Shown one piece after another: positions 1 through 10,687 of a stretch of DNA of 64,000 bases (position 1 is the stretch's first letter; each line of letters starts with the position of its first letter). The stretch covers positions 296,460-360,459 of the forward strand of contig JTDE01000139.1 of the NCBI GenBank assembly GCA_014338405.1, given 5' to 3'. A program made the position numbers and the translations under genes. Origin of the DNA: Paragonimus skrjabini miyazakii (taxonomy: Eukaryota > Platyhelminthes > Trematoda > Plagiorchiida > Troglotrematidae). The notes under the pieces were generated by a model. It was not told the origin of the DNA and did not search any database. It saw nothing but the letters and a program-made list of their open reading frames with translations.

Positions 1-480
1 AATCATCAGCATTTTAGTGAACTACAGCGGAAATCGTGCAGTATGTGGAGTAGATATTCACCACAAATGAAACATAATCAGACATCCGCGTTCATACTGT
101 TTGAAAAAAACTGTGACATTGTGTAACGTGCAACGGAGTGGAGGCACTGAGGAACAGCGTTATTCTGCAGGACGAGGGCCAAACTGGAATCTGGAATGGT
201 AACAAAAACCGACAAGCATGAGCAAGAGTCAAGTCAAGTCATGCACACAAGTTACATAGTCGAAAACCAAAATGGCGTAAATCACACAGCATCACGCCCT
301 GTTACACAATTCAAATTCGACCTGTGAGCGCTTGATGGTTTTCACCGCACGTTACACAACATCCCTCCATGTCAAACATCGTCCCCGGTGCTCCAAACCC
401 TCTACAAGCCAGCCGGTGCTCATGTTGCCAGGGGACAGAATGCCTGTAGGCCCTTTGCCCATTTACCTGGAACATTTTCA
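1..480. other. No recognisable feature
   Basis: No coding domain, RNA gene or clear repeat was seen here. Open frames are short and resemble no known family. Confidence 0.4.
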
Positions 481-610
481 CACTTGTTTTTATCTTGACA
501 CTTTTCTCCTGATCCTGATATTTTTTACCCTGGTACGTCGTTTTTACCACGGCACTCCTTTTATTTATCACAGCACCACTATTGTCCCGACACTTCTTTT
601 CTTTCATCCT
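481..610 (+). repeat. Degenerate short tandem repeat
   Basis: A pyrimidine-rich stretch in which units opening with CAC and carrying a T-rich core recur. Unit starts at about 481, 499, 553, 574 and 591 give spacings near 17-21 bases, with a less regular portion at 519-552. The opposite strand stays open as a Lys-rich frame (311-727), but it has no family resemblance and its composition follows the repeat. The units are diverged, so this is an old minisatellite at best. Confidence 0.4.
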
Positions 611-2607
611 AGCAGGGTCGCAAAAAAATGTCTCTACTTGGTGAACGACGTCTGCATGGCGACCGGCACGAAATGTGTCCTCCCTTAGTGACTGAAGCAA
701 ATCTAGGTCGTCGGAAATGGGCAACATGTCACACTGTTGGATTTCGAAACATCCTTCTGTACAACTCCTTAGAAAAAAATAGAAAAAGGTGTTATTTGGT
801 GGTCAATTTCATCGACAGACTTGACGCTAAATCACTGCTTCTAGCTTGCTTTATTCTCTTACAATTTTACGTTATGAAATTTTTGGCGTTAAATGGTTCG
901 AGGGGCTTGCACATAATTCTCTACAGCATGCAGACAGGCTCCAGTACAGTCTTGACCTGGCCCATGAAATATTGAGGAACTGATCAAGTTCGTACAAAAA
1001 TGCGAGTAGTGGTGAAAGTAGCTCGCACGCAGAACAAATGAATAATTACTACCTAGAGGTTATTAATTGTCTACTGACCATGAACGTTAACTTTGGCAAA
1101 ACAGAAACGGTGCAGTTTGAAGCTACACCTATATGGACTGCCAAAATATATTTATACCCGAATGCATGGAAGCAAAACATTTGCCAACATTCAATGGGAG
1201 ATAATTTGTGAGCATTTTCTGACCTTGCTCTAATTGTGTCAGTGGCCATTTACCGGTTCCCGTCTATCTCAAAATAATTGCGAGTGTGAGTCTTTTCAGA
1301 AATCCGTTTGTTTTTACAATTTCTGCGCATTTGTCCGAATTAATGACCGACTGCAGAGCGTGCTGAATAGGCGTAAGTGATAGTTGTGTGTTTGTGCACT
1401 TACTTCATGTGTGCATGTCTCAACCACACTTTGCGCTGCCGTCGTATCATTTCATTGCCTCAAAACGAGTTGGCTCACGCACGTACCGTCCATTCACTGG
1501 AACAAATTCAGTTTGGCACTTAGTCACGATCCATAATTTCTAAACCAATGAACTCTGTGCAGCAAAATTGAGTAGGGAAGTCTATCCAATTGATCACCTG
1601 ATCAACCATTTGGTGGTCACGTGTTAATCTATGATCGAAAGCCCGTGACACGTTTGAAATGCAATGGTTTATCAGCGATCAACTGAAATAAGAAAAGGTT
1701 CAGATCGTATACCAACAATGAAAAATTACAGTTTTCAGGTAAGCGATGTGCACACTTAAAAATTAGCCTTCTTTCAGAGCAACTGAATTATGGAACATGC
1801 TCCGATCATCCAATACACTTTGCAATATGAATGTATGCTACGAGTATCGATTGCTCTTGGTTTTCGCAAACGCCTGCTAGTAGATTCAGTGAAAGTTGTA
1901 GCATGCACCTTCTCCCAGGAGTTGCTGCTGATTTGTAAACCTTGTCATACATGAGGCTGTGTGGCCTTAATGTCGTAACGGCTATCTTCATCGCAGTTAG
2001 TGTAATGCGCTGTTCAGGTCATCCGGGGCAATAGCAGTTTGCAAGCAAATGTACATTATGTGGGTGTATTTTAGGCTGACTTGTGATACCCTAACTGAAG
2101 CCCCCAACTCAGTACCATGACCTGCGGGACAACAAACAGAGAACTCTTCTTTCGACTCTTACATGGAATATCCGATTTTGCAATCTACCACACGGGACAA
2201 TAAAAACGGGATTTTTCGTAGCCCTACTCAGAACCAATGGTTTAGCAACTTAACTCAGTCCGAAGGTTTAGTAAAGTAGAACTGGATGTTCCATTTCTAC
2301 AGATACTGCAAGCACCGGGTATACTTGATCATCCATCCAGTTTCTAAGGTGTACCGTGCTTTCCGACAGTATTGTGCAATAATCGACAACTCACACACAT
2401 ACATTCATCAGTTTATGCCTTGCTACCAAAACACCATCAAAGAAAGCAATGCGACAAACATTTCATGAGCATCACTGCCGTCCACTGAATGCTACCCTTT
2501 GGCATTCAACATGCCACCAATTAACTATGGTATTCAAAATGGGTGAACCTTGTGATACGAAAGACCTTGTCATCAAAGCTAACAGGATCAGGTCTGGCTG
2601 TTGTTAC
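611..2607. other. No recognisable feature
   Basis: About 2 kb of AT-rich DNA with only short, unassignable frames. No transposon domain, tRNA or tandem repeat was noticed. Confidence 0.4.
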
Positions 2608-2854
2608 CGCAAAAGACGCTTGGCATGACAATCCACTTATTGTGCAAACTCCCGTACAAGTCGTCAAAAACTGGACCACAAACGTGCGCATCCATTTGCA
2701 CGGCAAACATGCATTCACATACGTTGGGTAACAGTACGTTGTCATCCGCCTTGGTGATACTTCTACAACAGCGCGTACACACTATTCCGATAGTCACTTC
2801 TTGTCTATCGTCTTCCTGGTGTTCGGAGTAGGCCCTTTCGTTCCTGAATGTCAC
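2608..2854 (-). CDS. Candidate internal coding exon, unknown product
   Basis: On the minus strand an 82-codon frame is bounded by a possible 3' splice site (CACAG at 2855-2859) and a possible 5' splice site (GCG|GTAAC, GT at 2607-2606). The translation has a CxxC pair (CTRCC) near its middle, a CEC further on, and a well-formed tail including DDLYGS, KW and FCG. The composition looks protein-like, with no low complexity. I do not recognise the family; the CxxC could be half of a zinc site. The polypyrimidine tract before the acceptor is weak and no partner exon was found. The overlapping plus-strand frame (2543-2731) is treated as a shadow. It could also be a fragment of an unknown transposon. 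Confidence 0.3.
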
Positions 2855-3667
2855 CTGTGGTTAATATACTACTTGTGAGTAGTGTACTACTCATAACGAA
2901 ACGGCCTAACACACAACATGGTGAGTCTTAATCGAGTGCAGAAAAACGATCTGGTACGAGCGCACGGGGACCCAATGATGGGTAAACCATGCAACCCTGA
3001 CCAACGTACGGATATGCTTGTTTCGTGTCTGTTTGTATAAAAATAACTGGCAACTATAATGATAAGGAAGGTGGGGTTTTCCGTTATATCGATTCCGTCA
3101 AGTACCAAGATTATACAAGGTCATGTATAAGAAGACCATGAAAGTGACATGATCCATCTAGGTCTAGCCTCAAAACGCGTTGTTCCACACACAAAATATC
3201 TAGTATTGTCTTATGGTGCTTCCACTGCCAGTGTGTTCAAGAAGCTGGTCAGAACAGAAATTTCAGAATAACCGATAAGGTATCAGGATTTGAAAACCTT
3301 GGCTCACAATTCTGTGTTAAAAATCAGTAATCAACGAACAGATCTGAGACCAACACCGTAACAACCGATTTGCTATCTGACATAGGACAAAACTATTCCA
3401 AGAATTCGAGATTATAGGTCTAAGTCTCATGAGCACTGCTCCATTGGTATTCCTTCTAATAAAGTTTATAAGCATCTCGGACAGACTGATAGGCCAGACT
3501 TCGATGGGAAAAGTACTTTTCTCTGCAGTTGGTGATAACACTGGTACACAGTGACTGGCGTTGTAGTTTCAACATTGAAGATGAGAATATCCAAATCAAA
3601 AGATTTCGCGAAGACATCACAATTTACGCTTCTTCTATGGTAAACTCAAACGGTGTTCTTCAGAAAG
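2855..3667. other. No recognisable feature
   Basis: Short frames only; nothing assignable between the candidate exon and the first Penelope-like fragment. Confidence 0.4.
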
Positions 3668-3883
3668 TCAAAACAGGAATACTGGCTTTGCTTTACGAAA
3701 CAGTGTTTCAACCATACCCCGTTTGTATGCAATAGGAGCAAAGCTCGAAAACTGGAGATACTGATCACCCCATGTCGCTTTGCGGTGAACTGAGCACTGT
3801 AACGTGCCATCCGCAAGTTTTGTTATGAATACATCCAAAAAGGGCAAACTATTGTTCGATTCAACTTCGTGAGAAGTTGACAA
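3668..3883 (-). pseudogene. Penelope-like element: RT C-terminal fragment
   Basis: A 71-codon minus-strand frame matches the region just after the catalytic palm of Penelope-like reverse transcriptases. It carries NNSLPFLDV, then a K-A-T-W stretch, then SSFAPIAYKRG and a TLF motif, the usual thumb-side signature. The YxDD palm and the N-terminus are absent, so this is a fragment. It stops at a perfect hairpin, and directly beyond it an endonuclease fragment of the same element type reads on the opposite strand. In an intact PLE the RT and the GIY-YIG endonuclease share one strand, so this locus has been inverted. The family call rests on motif recognition by eye. Confidence 0.75.
3861..3880. 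repeat. Perfect 8-base hairpin at PLE inversion junction
   Basis: TCAACTTC (3861-3868) and its exact reverse complement GAAGTTGA (3873-3880) are separated by a GTGA loop. It sits at the boundary between the minus-strand RT fragment and the plus-strand endonuclease fragment. Confidence 0.6.
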
Positions 3884-3889
3884 CTATCA

Positions 3890-4168
3890 CGGCGAGTCGC
3901 CGAACACACTCCGAAATGGATGAAACATCAGATGACGCACCAGCCTGAACTTGTCGCACTGGCGGCTCGAAACCCAACGTCATCGATTGCCAAACACCTC
4001 ATGGCAACGGGTCACCAAGTTGACCCATTAAACTCATTCAAAATACTGTTGCGTGATCGAAACCCGAAGCTATTAGCTTTCTGTGAAGCGATGCTCATCC
4101 GAACTCACCAGCCGACGTTATGTGCGCAAAAATGGTTGAGGCAGCCTATCGGGTTGCCATGGTTGTGA
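3890..4168 (+). pseudogene. Penelope-like element: GIY-YIG endonuclease C-terminal fragment
   Basis: Reading from 3890 the frame begins RRVAEHTPKW and runs to a TGA at 4166-4168. It holds the second half of the PLE GIY-YIG endonuclease: SSIAKHL, TGHQVDP, a FKILLRDRNPKLLAFCEA stretch with the glutamate expected in the metal-binding position, then a Cys-Ala-Gln-Lys end and a GLPW terminus typical of these proteins. The first half (YxF-C-x-C and YIGRT-R-L) is missing. The frame is intact over this part. An untranslated tail like that of the 8 kb element follows at 4246-4300, so the 3' end is preserved. Family assignment is by motif; no search was run. Confidence 0.78.
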
Positions 4169-4245
4169 TTACATAATGCTTGGTGTGCTTGTATGCGTGT
4201 CTAATCCCTGTCTGTCCTTATTTGTATGATGCATATAACTTGCAT

Positions 4246-4300
4246 GTTTTACGTTTGCGACTGATGAGAGTAAATGAAATGTTGACATATTTTACTTTAT
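4246..4300 (+). repeat. PLE 3' untranslated tail (diverged copy)
   Basis: ATGTTTTACG followed by a CGACTGATGAGAGTAAATGAAATGTTGACA-like stretch, in short matching blocks, resembles the 3' tail of the 8 kb Penelope-like element (minus strand of 7872-8031). It lies downstream of the endonuclease fragment in the same sense, where a 3' UTR is expected. Confidence 0.55.
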
Positions 4301-7115
4301 CACACCATATATACATGCAATGTACATGCAACTGAGAGTGACAAATTTCCTGGAATGAAATATGTCTTCATTTCAAAGGGTACTTACGTAGAAAATCGAG
4401 AACAATGTTGGAAGAATTTCTTCAAGCATGCTATCTTAAGGAATCCTTTTGTTTTTAACCAATCTGTCAACGCGAGATGAAGATGTAGAGTGCAAGTTAC
4501 TAGCATTTTTTTTCATTTCATCAATGGATTACGTCACACGATCACGTACACAAATTTAGCACATGTCTACAAAACATCTAAACTAACGGTGTACTTGTGT
4601 ACTTGTGGTGACTTGTTTCAGTCCAGTGGTATCGGGTTATTCATGCCACTGTTTCTCAGACTTAGTTAACTCCATAGAAAGTTGTTAATCTCAAGAAAGC
4701 TCGTAGGAAATGTTCATTAATTCAGGCTGCCCACTTTTGTGTGTGATTTTGAAAGTTTGGGTAATATAAGCGATGTGGCTTTATTGAGAAAACGTTCAGA
4801 GTGGTAATTGATCAGTTTCAGGATTTTTAGCCTGAGCATTGTTCAACGGGCTCCAGTGAATCCGAGGGGCATGACGAATAAGACTGGCAAATGGGGTATT
4901 GTTTTCGAGTTCCACCATTTGTCGTTCACACTGTGGGGACTGTGATGGATGAACTAAGAGAAGTCCAAGTATTCCGAAGTATTGTGAAGACTCACGAAGC
5001 AACCGTTAAATATGATCCGGGCCTGTATGGAATAAATTGTGGATCATAACTGAATATTGACTTGTTGTATTCACTGGAAACTGAGCAACCACAGGCACAC
5101 GACGAGAGACAGTCGACGATCGCCGACAACAGTAAAATTTACAGACCCGGCCAAAATAAATGCTGAGATTAATTTGAAGTCCTGCTTCCTTTTGAGTTGG
5201 AATTTTGATATGCTTTCTTTGGTAGCATGTGAACACGGTGTAGACAAAACTAGGTTTACTCCACTGAATAATTTTGCTTGTTTAACGCGGTGAGTATATC
5301 ACAAACCCGAAATAGCTGTGGTCAGATCTGCTTACCATAGGAGATCGGAGGAGTTGACTGCCAGAATTACGCACGATAGCTGCGTGCAGTTATTAGCAGT
5401 GCTACGCAATTCTACTGAGAGTGTACAAGATGATGTACAACGTAAATGCAAGCCTAGTTTTGTCCCGAATAATGAAGAACACAACAGGGATTTGGGGTTA
5501 ACTTGATTTAGGAGTGCACTGTATATGGAGGACAGCCGGCCTGGATTTTTGTAACATCTTACTCCACTTACAATCCAGTGGGAGTTGGCAATGTGCTTAA
5601 CTAAATTGAGTAAGCACAGTGGCTGGAGACTGTAGAGAGAATGGTTCATCCAGACCTTGACTACAAAGGTGCTATAGGCTGTGTGAGGATTAATTTTGTT
5701 AAATTACAAAATCGACTAGTTGGCTGGAATTGGTCGTCTACTAGCGCAGATGAGACCTCTGTACTAACCTAGAATAAAACGGATAAAGGGATATGAGGAA
5801 ATAGAAGTAGTTTAACACAACGTAAACTGTTCTCTGTTGTATTCTCTGTTCCCACAATATCAACAACTGGTCACGAGTTAGTTGCATATTTGAAAAATGT
5901 TTGACGGAAGTCAGAGTATAGCTGGGGTTTCAATCGGTTATCAAATATAGCGTCACACAGCTTGTTCAGTTGTTTAGAACGTGTATACTTTGAAGGGAAC
6001 AGGTGTGCATATACTGGGAGCTTACAACGCTGATATTAAGGTAAACAGTACTACACTATGTCATCCACTGCTAGTAATGGACACCGTGAACAAACAGATA
6101 ATAACTGCCATGTTGTACTGCCTACCAAGTCAAAAGCTGACCGAATTAAAAGCAGAGTACTCTTCAAAAGTGAGGCTGAATAATTGCACCGAAAACTGCA
6201 AGGGTTGTGTTGCGCGCGAACGAAGGGCCAGGACAATTGCAATTACTGGCAACTACCAGAAAAATAAGTATACGGTTTGGGTTTGAACACATAACCAGCT
6301 AAATTTATTAAGTTACCGATCAAAATTTGTAAATCTGCATTGACACTAATACTTGAGATACCTCGCATTATGGAAGACTAACCTGGATCGACCGTGTACA
6401 GAGATTTTGCTGTATAGTTCTGCAAAGCAGTTTCAGAGTTAACAGTACCGTCGGAGTCAACAAAATGAAAATTCAACAGAGGTGACCCGAAATTAAGCAG
6501 CAGGATATGTCAAATTGATCTAGATACTGTTTCCTGTTTGGGCCACTCATTTGGAAGCGGAAAGATTCAATCCTTGCCAAAAAAGTTCTAATCAACCGAC
6601 ATTTTCCTGCTTCAAAATTAAAGTGTCACTTGAGTTTCTTTTTCAGAAGAATGGACTACGATTTGAATTTCATTTCGAAGTTACTTTACACATTAGCCTC
6701 GTTCTAACAAACTGTTACTAACAAAGGATAGTTTCGTTTCGATAGACTGACCGAATACAGCCAGTCTGTTAATGGTAATCCCCAGTCCGGGTAAACTACT
6801 AATGTTGCCATTTGATGAAGGTTTCTCTTTATTGGGAGTTATGCTTTCTCTCTCGTCAGAAACCATTAAGGACGTCATTGTGGCACTGACTGGACTATAC
6901 AGAAAACATTTTGCTATGAAAAAAAACACATTTTTACCATTTATAGACTAAGAAATTGTAAGTCTTATATGACAACAAAACCTTTGCCACCTAGGCGGAT
7001 CACGTGGACCAAATCTGGTTGATGATGGAGAAGAATTGACTTTAACGCTTAGCGTGCTAAGTACTTTGGTTATCATAGATCAGCCTCACCTTGAAATATA
7101 ACCTTTCAAACCAAC
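4301..7115. other. No recognisable feature
   Basis: About 2.8 kb with frames up to about 105 codons, none resembling a known family or showing clear exon borders. Confidence 0.4.
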
Positions 7116-7263
7116 AAATACTATGTTACTGATGAGCAGTCGGGGATTTGGTTAATTTCAAGTTGAGCATCACCCACAATTGATCGCACTTGACTGGAAA
7201 GTCTATGGGAATGCGACAGCTGCGATCAATTGTGGGTGATGTTCAACTTGAAATACTATGTTA
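7116..7263 (-). mobile_element. Truncated SINE-like insertion with internal inversion and 13-base TSD
   Basis: A perfect 13-base direct repeat AAATACTATGTTA occurs at 7116-7128 and 7251-7263. The ~122 bases between are made of two pieces of the repeat seen in full at 36.3-36.6 kb. The left piece (about 7129-7188) is its 3' end on the minus strand, including the CCCCGACT segment. The right piece (7199-7254) is the same internal region in the opposite orientation. Flanking target-site duplications with a 5' inversion are the hallmark of LINE-driven insertion by twin priming. The two pieces overlap in content, so the insert also forms a hairpin. Confidence 0.65.
7155..7254. repeat. 34-base inverted repeat, 32-base spacer
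   Basis: Arm 7155-7188 and arm 7221-7254 are reverse complements with a single mismatch (GCTC against GTTC). The spacer is 7189-7220. This is the overlap between the two SINE pieces described for 7116-7263. Confidence 0.85.
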
Positions 7264-7871
7264 TTGGCACGCCAGCATAACGGTTTTATATAAACGCCAC
7301 AGATTTTTGGAAGAACATCGCCTGGCTGCACACAGGAATGTATGTTAAGAACTTGTTTAGAATTTTGCGTTCTTTACTGCAGCTACAACACATTCCTAGG
7401 CGTGAAATAAATCGCATGCCAGCCAAATGCTAATTTCATTCCTCAGGTCACGTTATGAGTTCGATTATTGTTTGTGAGCTAGGCATTAAGAACACGCTTA
7501 CAGTATTCTTGCCGAGTGACCTATGCGCACGCCTACAATCACCGAATAAGGAGATGACAATAAACCGCCGGATGTTTACTAGCATCGAGGTCGCTGGGAC
7601 CAAACGATGGAAATCCAATCATTTGTCATTACTATAGATAATAGTTTTACGAAAAATATGTCAAGAACTGTCGTTTACGTAAATTAAAATGGAGCCGTGC
7701 AGTGAATTCCTAACCGCGAAACCCCTATGAAAATCTAAAAACCAGAAGCGATGGGACAATATGTCTTAAATCCACACATTCACCCGCCAAAAGGGAGGCA
7801 ACTGAGGTGAAACCATGGCTTACTTTCCATCAATAACTGTATATTTAAAGCATTGCATTCCCTTGATGCAG
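7264..7871. other. No recognisable feature
   Basis: Nothing assignable. One 60-codon frame (7455-7637) has no family resemblance. Confidence 0.4.
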
Positions 7872-8031
7872 TTCACCAGTAACGATAGAAGACATACGTT
7901 GCGAGATGTTAACATTTCGTTTAATCTCTTCAGTCACGAACGTAAAACATTGGAATATATAGGACATGGGGATAGCAACAACAATAGAAACAATCAACGA
8001 TTGGGTTTACACAAAACAAGGACTGTTATCA
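7872..8031 (-). repeat. PLE 3' tail, left arm of 160-base inverted repeat
   Basis: This is the 3' untranslated tail of the minus-strand Penelope-like element. In that sense it begins exactly with the TGA stop of the endonuclease frame (8031-8029). The same 160 bases recur in opposite orientation at 8811-8970, with 4 mismatches in my base-by-base comparison (97.5% identity). Diverged relatives follow the endonuclease fragments at 4.25 kb and 58.85 kb, confirming that it is element sequence. Confidence 0.85.
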
Positions 8032-8810
8032 GTTCCAGGGCAGACAAACTGCATGAGTCAACAGTTTATGCACACACAAGATCGGACGACGAGTATTGCT
8101 TAGCATAGCTTCGGAGGAGGCAAGCAACTTCGGATTCCGATTACGCAACAACACATGTAACGAATTGGCGGGGTCAACAACGTGACCTGTTTCCATGATG
8201 CGCTTTGCTATAGATGAGGTCGGATTTCATCTCACTCGTTCTGTTGCCATTGCCTGTTGCGTCATGGCGCGCACCAAACACTGGGGCATAGTTCAGCCAT
8301 TCTTTGTCGTAGGCACCGATCTGTTCTGCCGATATAGACGTCATCGCAACTGCAAGTGAACTGATAGATTACATGTGATATAGAACATTTAGGTAGGACA
8401 CGACTGTGAATAAGCTGAGCGACACTCCTAGTTGTGAGTGGCAACCGCAATTCAGCCGCCGGGTATGTACGAGTTAGAGCAGACTGTAATTTTTGACTTA
8501 CATCACTTGTGATATGATCGCCTTTCAAAGGAAGGTTCAAAAAGACCTGCTTTTTAGGGACCGTACTTACGACAGTCTTGACCAATCTTTTCTGGCTGTG
8601 AACATCGATGAACTTCTCAGGATAGCCGTTCGCGAGCAACACGTTCTTTAATCTCTCCTCCTCCCCTTGCAAGCACTCATCGGTGCATATCTCCCGGGCT
8701 CTATGAAACAGGGTTCTCACGACACTTCGTTTACAAGTGATTGGTGCAAATGAAGAAAACTGCAAATACGGACCGCTCAAAGTAGCTATACGGTGTACTG
8801 AGCGTTGTTG
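8029..8810 (-). pseudogene. Penelope-like element: RT C-terminus plus GIY-YIG endonuclease, frameshifted
   Basis: In minus-strand order this holds the RT thumb signature (QFSSFAPITCKR, then RTLF), a linker with GYPEKFID and VPKKQVFLNLPLKGD, and the endonuclease start (YQFTCSCDDVYIGRTDR). Past about 8255 the match moves to another frame and continues with SSIAKRIMETGHVVDP, RNRNPKLL and the SEAM glutamate to a PW terminus and the TGA at 8031-8029. At least one frameshift breaks it. The RT palm and N-terminus are lost, so it is 5'-truncated. The long open frame 8262-8990 fuses the antisense 3' tail to the RT piece and is a by-product of the inversion. In intact elements the product would nick DNA and prime reverse transcription; this copy cannot. 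Confidence 0.82.
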
Positions 8811-8970
8811 TGATAACAGTCCTTGTTTTGTGTAAACCCAATCGTTGATTGTTTCTATTGTTGTTGCTATCCGCATGTCCTGTATATTCCAATGTTTTAC
8901 GTTCGTGACTGAAGAGATTAAACGAAATGTTAACATCTCGCGACGTATTTCTTCTATCGTTACTGGTGAA
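8811..8970 (+). repeat. PLE 3' tail, right (inverted) arm
   Basis: Reverse complement of 7872-8031 with 4 mismatches in 160. It sits at the truncated 5' side of the element in antisense orientation, so the PLE fragment is framed by inverted copies of its own tail. Short additional similarity (ACAGTT-ATTCACC against GCAGTTCACC) extends a few bases past the outer end. Confidence 0.85.
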
Positions 8971-10308
8971 TAACTGTATAGACAGAACACTGCGAATGGT
9001 TCTTCTATGGAGTTCGTTATATTGTATCATCTTTACAAGAGTCATTCAAAATCTACTCTTGTTTGACCTGGAATTATGGGTAATGTGAAAAAGGATCCAG
9101 TGCTTATTCTACGGGTCAACTAATCACAAACCGATCTTATTCATTATATGTGGTAACGAGTTCATCGGATTACGTAACCTATGCTTTCATGCAAAACAGT
9201 ATCCAGGAGGAGACTATTACTTTAGAGAATTTCAGAATGTAAGTAGTATTGGACTAAGAGATGGTGGTTACCCATATATCTGCAAGCGATTGGTTCCTCG
9301 TGTTACCTAGTTGCTGGCAAAGTAACCGCGGAATCTGCCTAACTAATCATAAAAACTGTATACCATCCCAATTCCCTCAGGAACATTTTTTTACGGATAC
9401 TTGCGTTACATGTGTCTTGCCCATACCCATGCTAAAAAAACTTGTCACCCAACCACTAAATGAAAGAAAATGTTCTTGTGATCAGTCAGTACAAACTTGA
9501 TGGTATACAATCTTATCATTGCCCCAATGCTACCAGAGTTATTCGCCTTCTCGTCATTTAATGTTCATTGTCATGCATGTATTGTATTACAGGTGTTTAA
9601 TGTTGATACACGTGTGTTTGTGCCCGAAACGCTCGCAGGATCACGTGTCTGTGTATCGATTAATACAAGTGTGTGGAGGTTATCCATAAATAACTAAAAC
9701 TAACGGTCACTACTTATTACGAAAAGAAGATACACTGCTGGGGGATGATGCATGCCACTAGATTAGGCATAATCAAAAAACAATAAAAAGTAGACAAAAA
9801 TTGGAAATTCAAGCGCAATATAAAATATCACCAGGGATGGTCTGAGCATTGTTAGTGACAATCAAAATATACGCAATGTGTGAAGGGGCAGGGTGCGACA
9901 TGGAATTTGTGTCTGCGGTATAGTTTATCTTTTGTATCCTCTGTCTTGGTGTATTGAAACATTTGTCTTTCGAGGCGCGACTTCAAAAGATTTGTTGCTT
10001 CACGAGTCGGAGTGCGTTTTCCTTTCGAATTCATGAAAAATACCTTGAGTCTCTTAATAATACGTTTGGTGACCTGAATTTTCTCATTGGTCATTAGATT
10101 GAACGAGAGCAACAGCTAATCGGTACCTTTGCCTCGAGCAGTGAGGTATGAAATTTTTCAAGAAATTATACGTACCATTTTACTAAAACTGACCATAGTG
10201 TCCTCCTTATCTGAGTTTCTGTATTCTTTGTGACTGTTCGGCCGCTTCCACATGAGGACATCACCTGCTGACTAGTGAGCCTGTATGCGTGTCATTCGGT
10301 GCTTGATT
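8971..10308. other. No recognisable feature
   Basis: Includes an 86-codon Lys/Arg-rich minus frame at 9852-10112 without family resemblance or convincing splice borders. Nothing else was seen. Confidence 0.4.
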
Positions 10309-10331
10309 GTGTGTGTGTGTGTGTGTGTGTG
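10309..10331 (+). repeat. (GT)n microsatellite
   Basis: Uninterrupted GT dinucleotides, about eleven units. Confidence 0.95.
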
Positions 10332-10361
10332 AATAATTGTGTTGTTGACAACCCCAGTGTT

Positions 10362-10542
10362 AACAACAAGTAGTTTGGCAGATTGATGATTTTAGATGAA
10401 ATCCAACTGCGAAAAGTCAGGGCTTCGGCTGGATTCGAACCAGCGACAGAAACACCATGCGTCAACGTGGCAAGCGCTCTACCAGCTGAGCTACGAAGTC
10501 ACGACAGGAGCTCGGAAATTTCACAGTTGGACTCGGTTACCC
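10362..10542 (-). mobile_element. tRNA-derived SINE-like repeat
   Basis: The minus strand of 10421-10500 is strongly tRNA-like. It has a 7-base acceptor helix with one mismatch (GACTTCG/CGAAGCC), a D arm GCTC-AGCTGGTA-GAGC, and a perfect T arm GCTGG-TTCGAAT-CCAGC containing a pol III B box (10431-10441). The D and T arms are 31 bases apart and no normal anticodon stem forms, so it is not a working tRNA gene. Downstream in its own sense a TTTTCGCAGTTGGATTTCAT tail follows, and a diverged copy of tail plus tRNA part occurs at 62.2 kb. An 11-base direct repeat ACCCCAGTGTT (10351-10361, 10543-10553) may be the target-site duplication. Confidence 0.65.
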
Positions 10543-10687
10543 ACCCCAGTGTTGACAGAAAACACCCCCTTGTCAGTTGGGTAGGTGAAGCTAGAAATCA
10601 TGCAACGGAAACCGCGTACGGACTGGACCAGGATTGTCGGATAGTGTGTTAGTTGGTGCTGTGTGCAGACGTCGGTTTCTGTGATAT

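Noticed and set aside
311..727. 138-codon minus frame as a Lys-rich protein
   Set aside because: Its core is the antisense of a pyrimidine-rich degenerate repeat and it has no family resemblance.
7815..8108. 97-codon plus frame as a gene
   Set aside because: It is the antisense of the PLE 3' tail and endonuclease end.
8731..9045. 104-codon minus frame as a gene
   Set aside because: It is the inverted PLE 3' tail read in another frame; the shared peptide with 7815-8108 comes from the inverted repeat, not from two genes.
10421..10500. Functional tRNA gene on the minus strand
   Set aside because: Acceptor, D and T arms are good, but the D and T arms are 31 bases apart and no 5-base anticodon stem forms; a diverged second copy shows it is a repeat.
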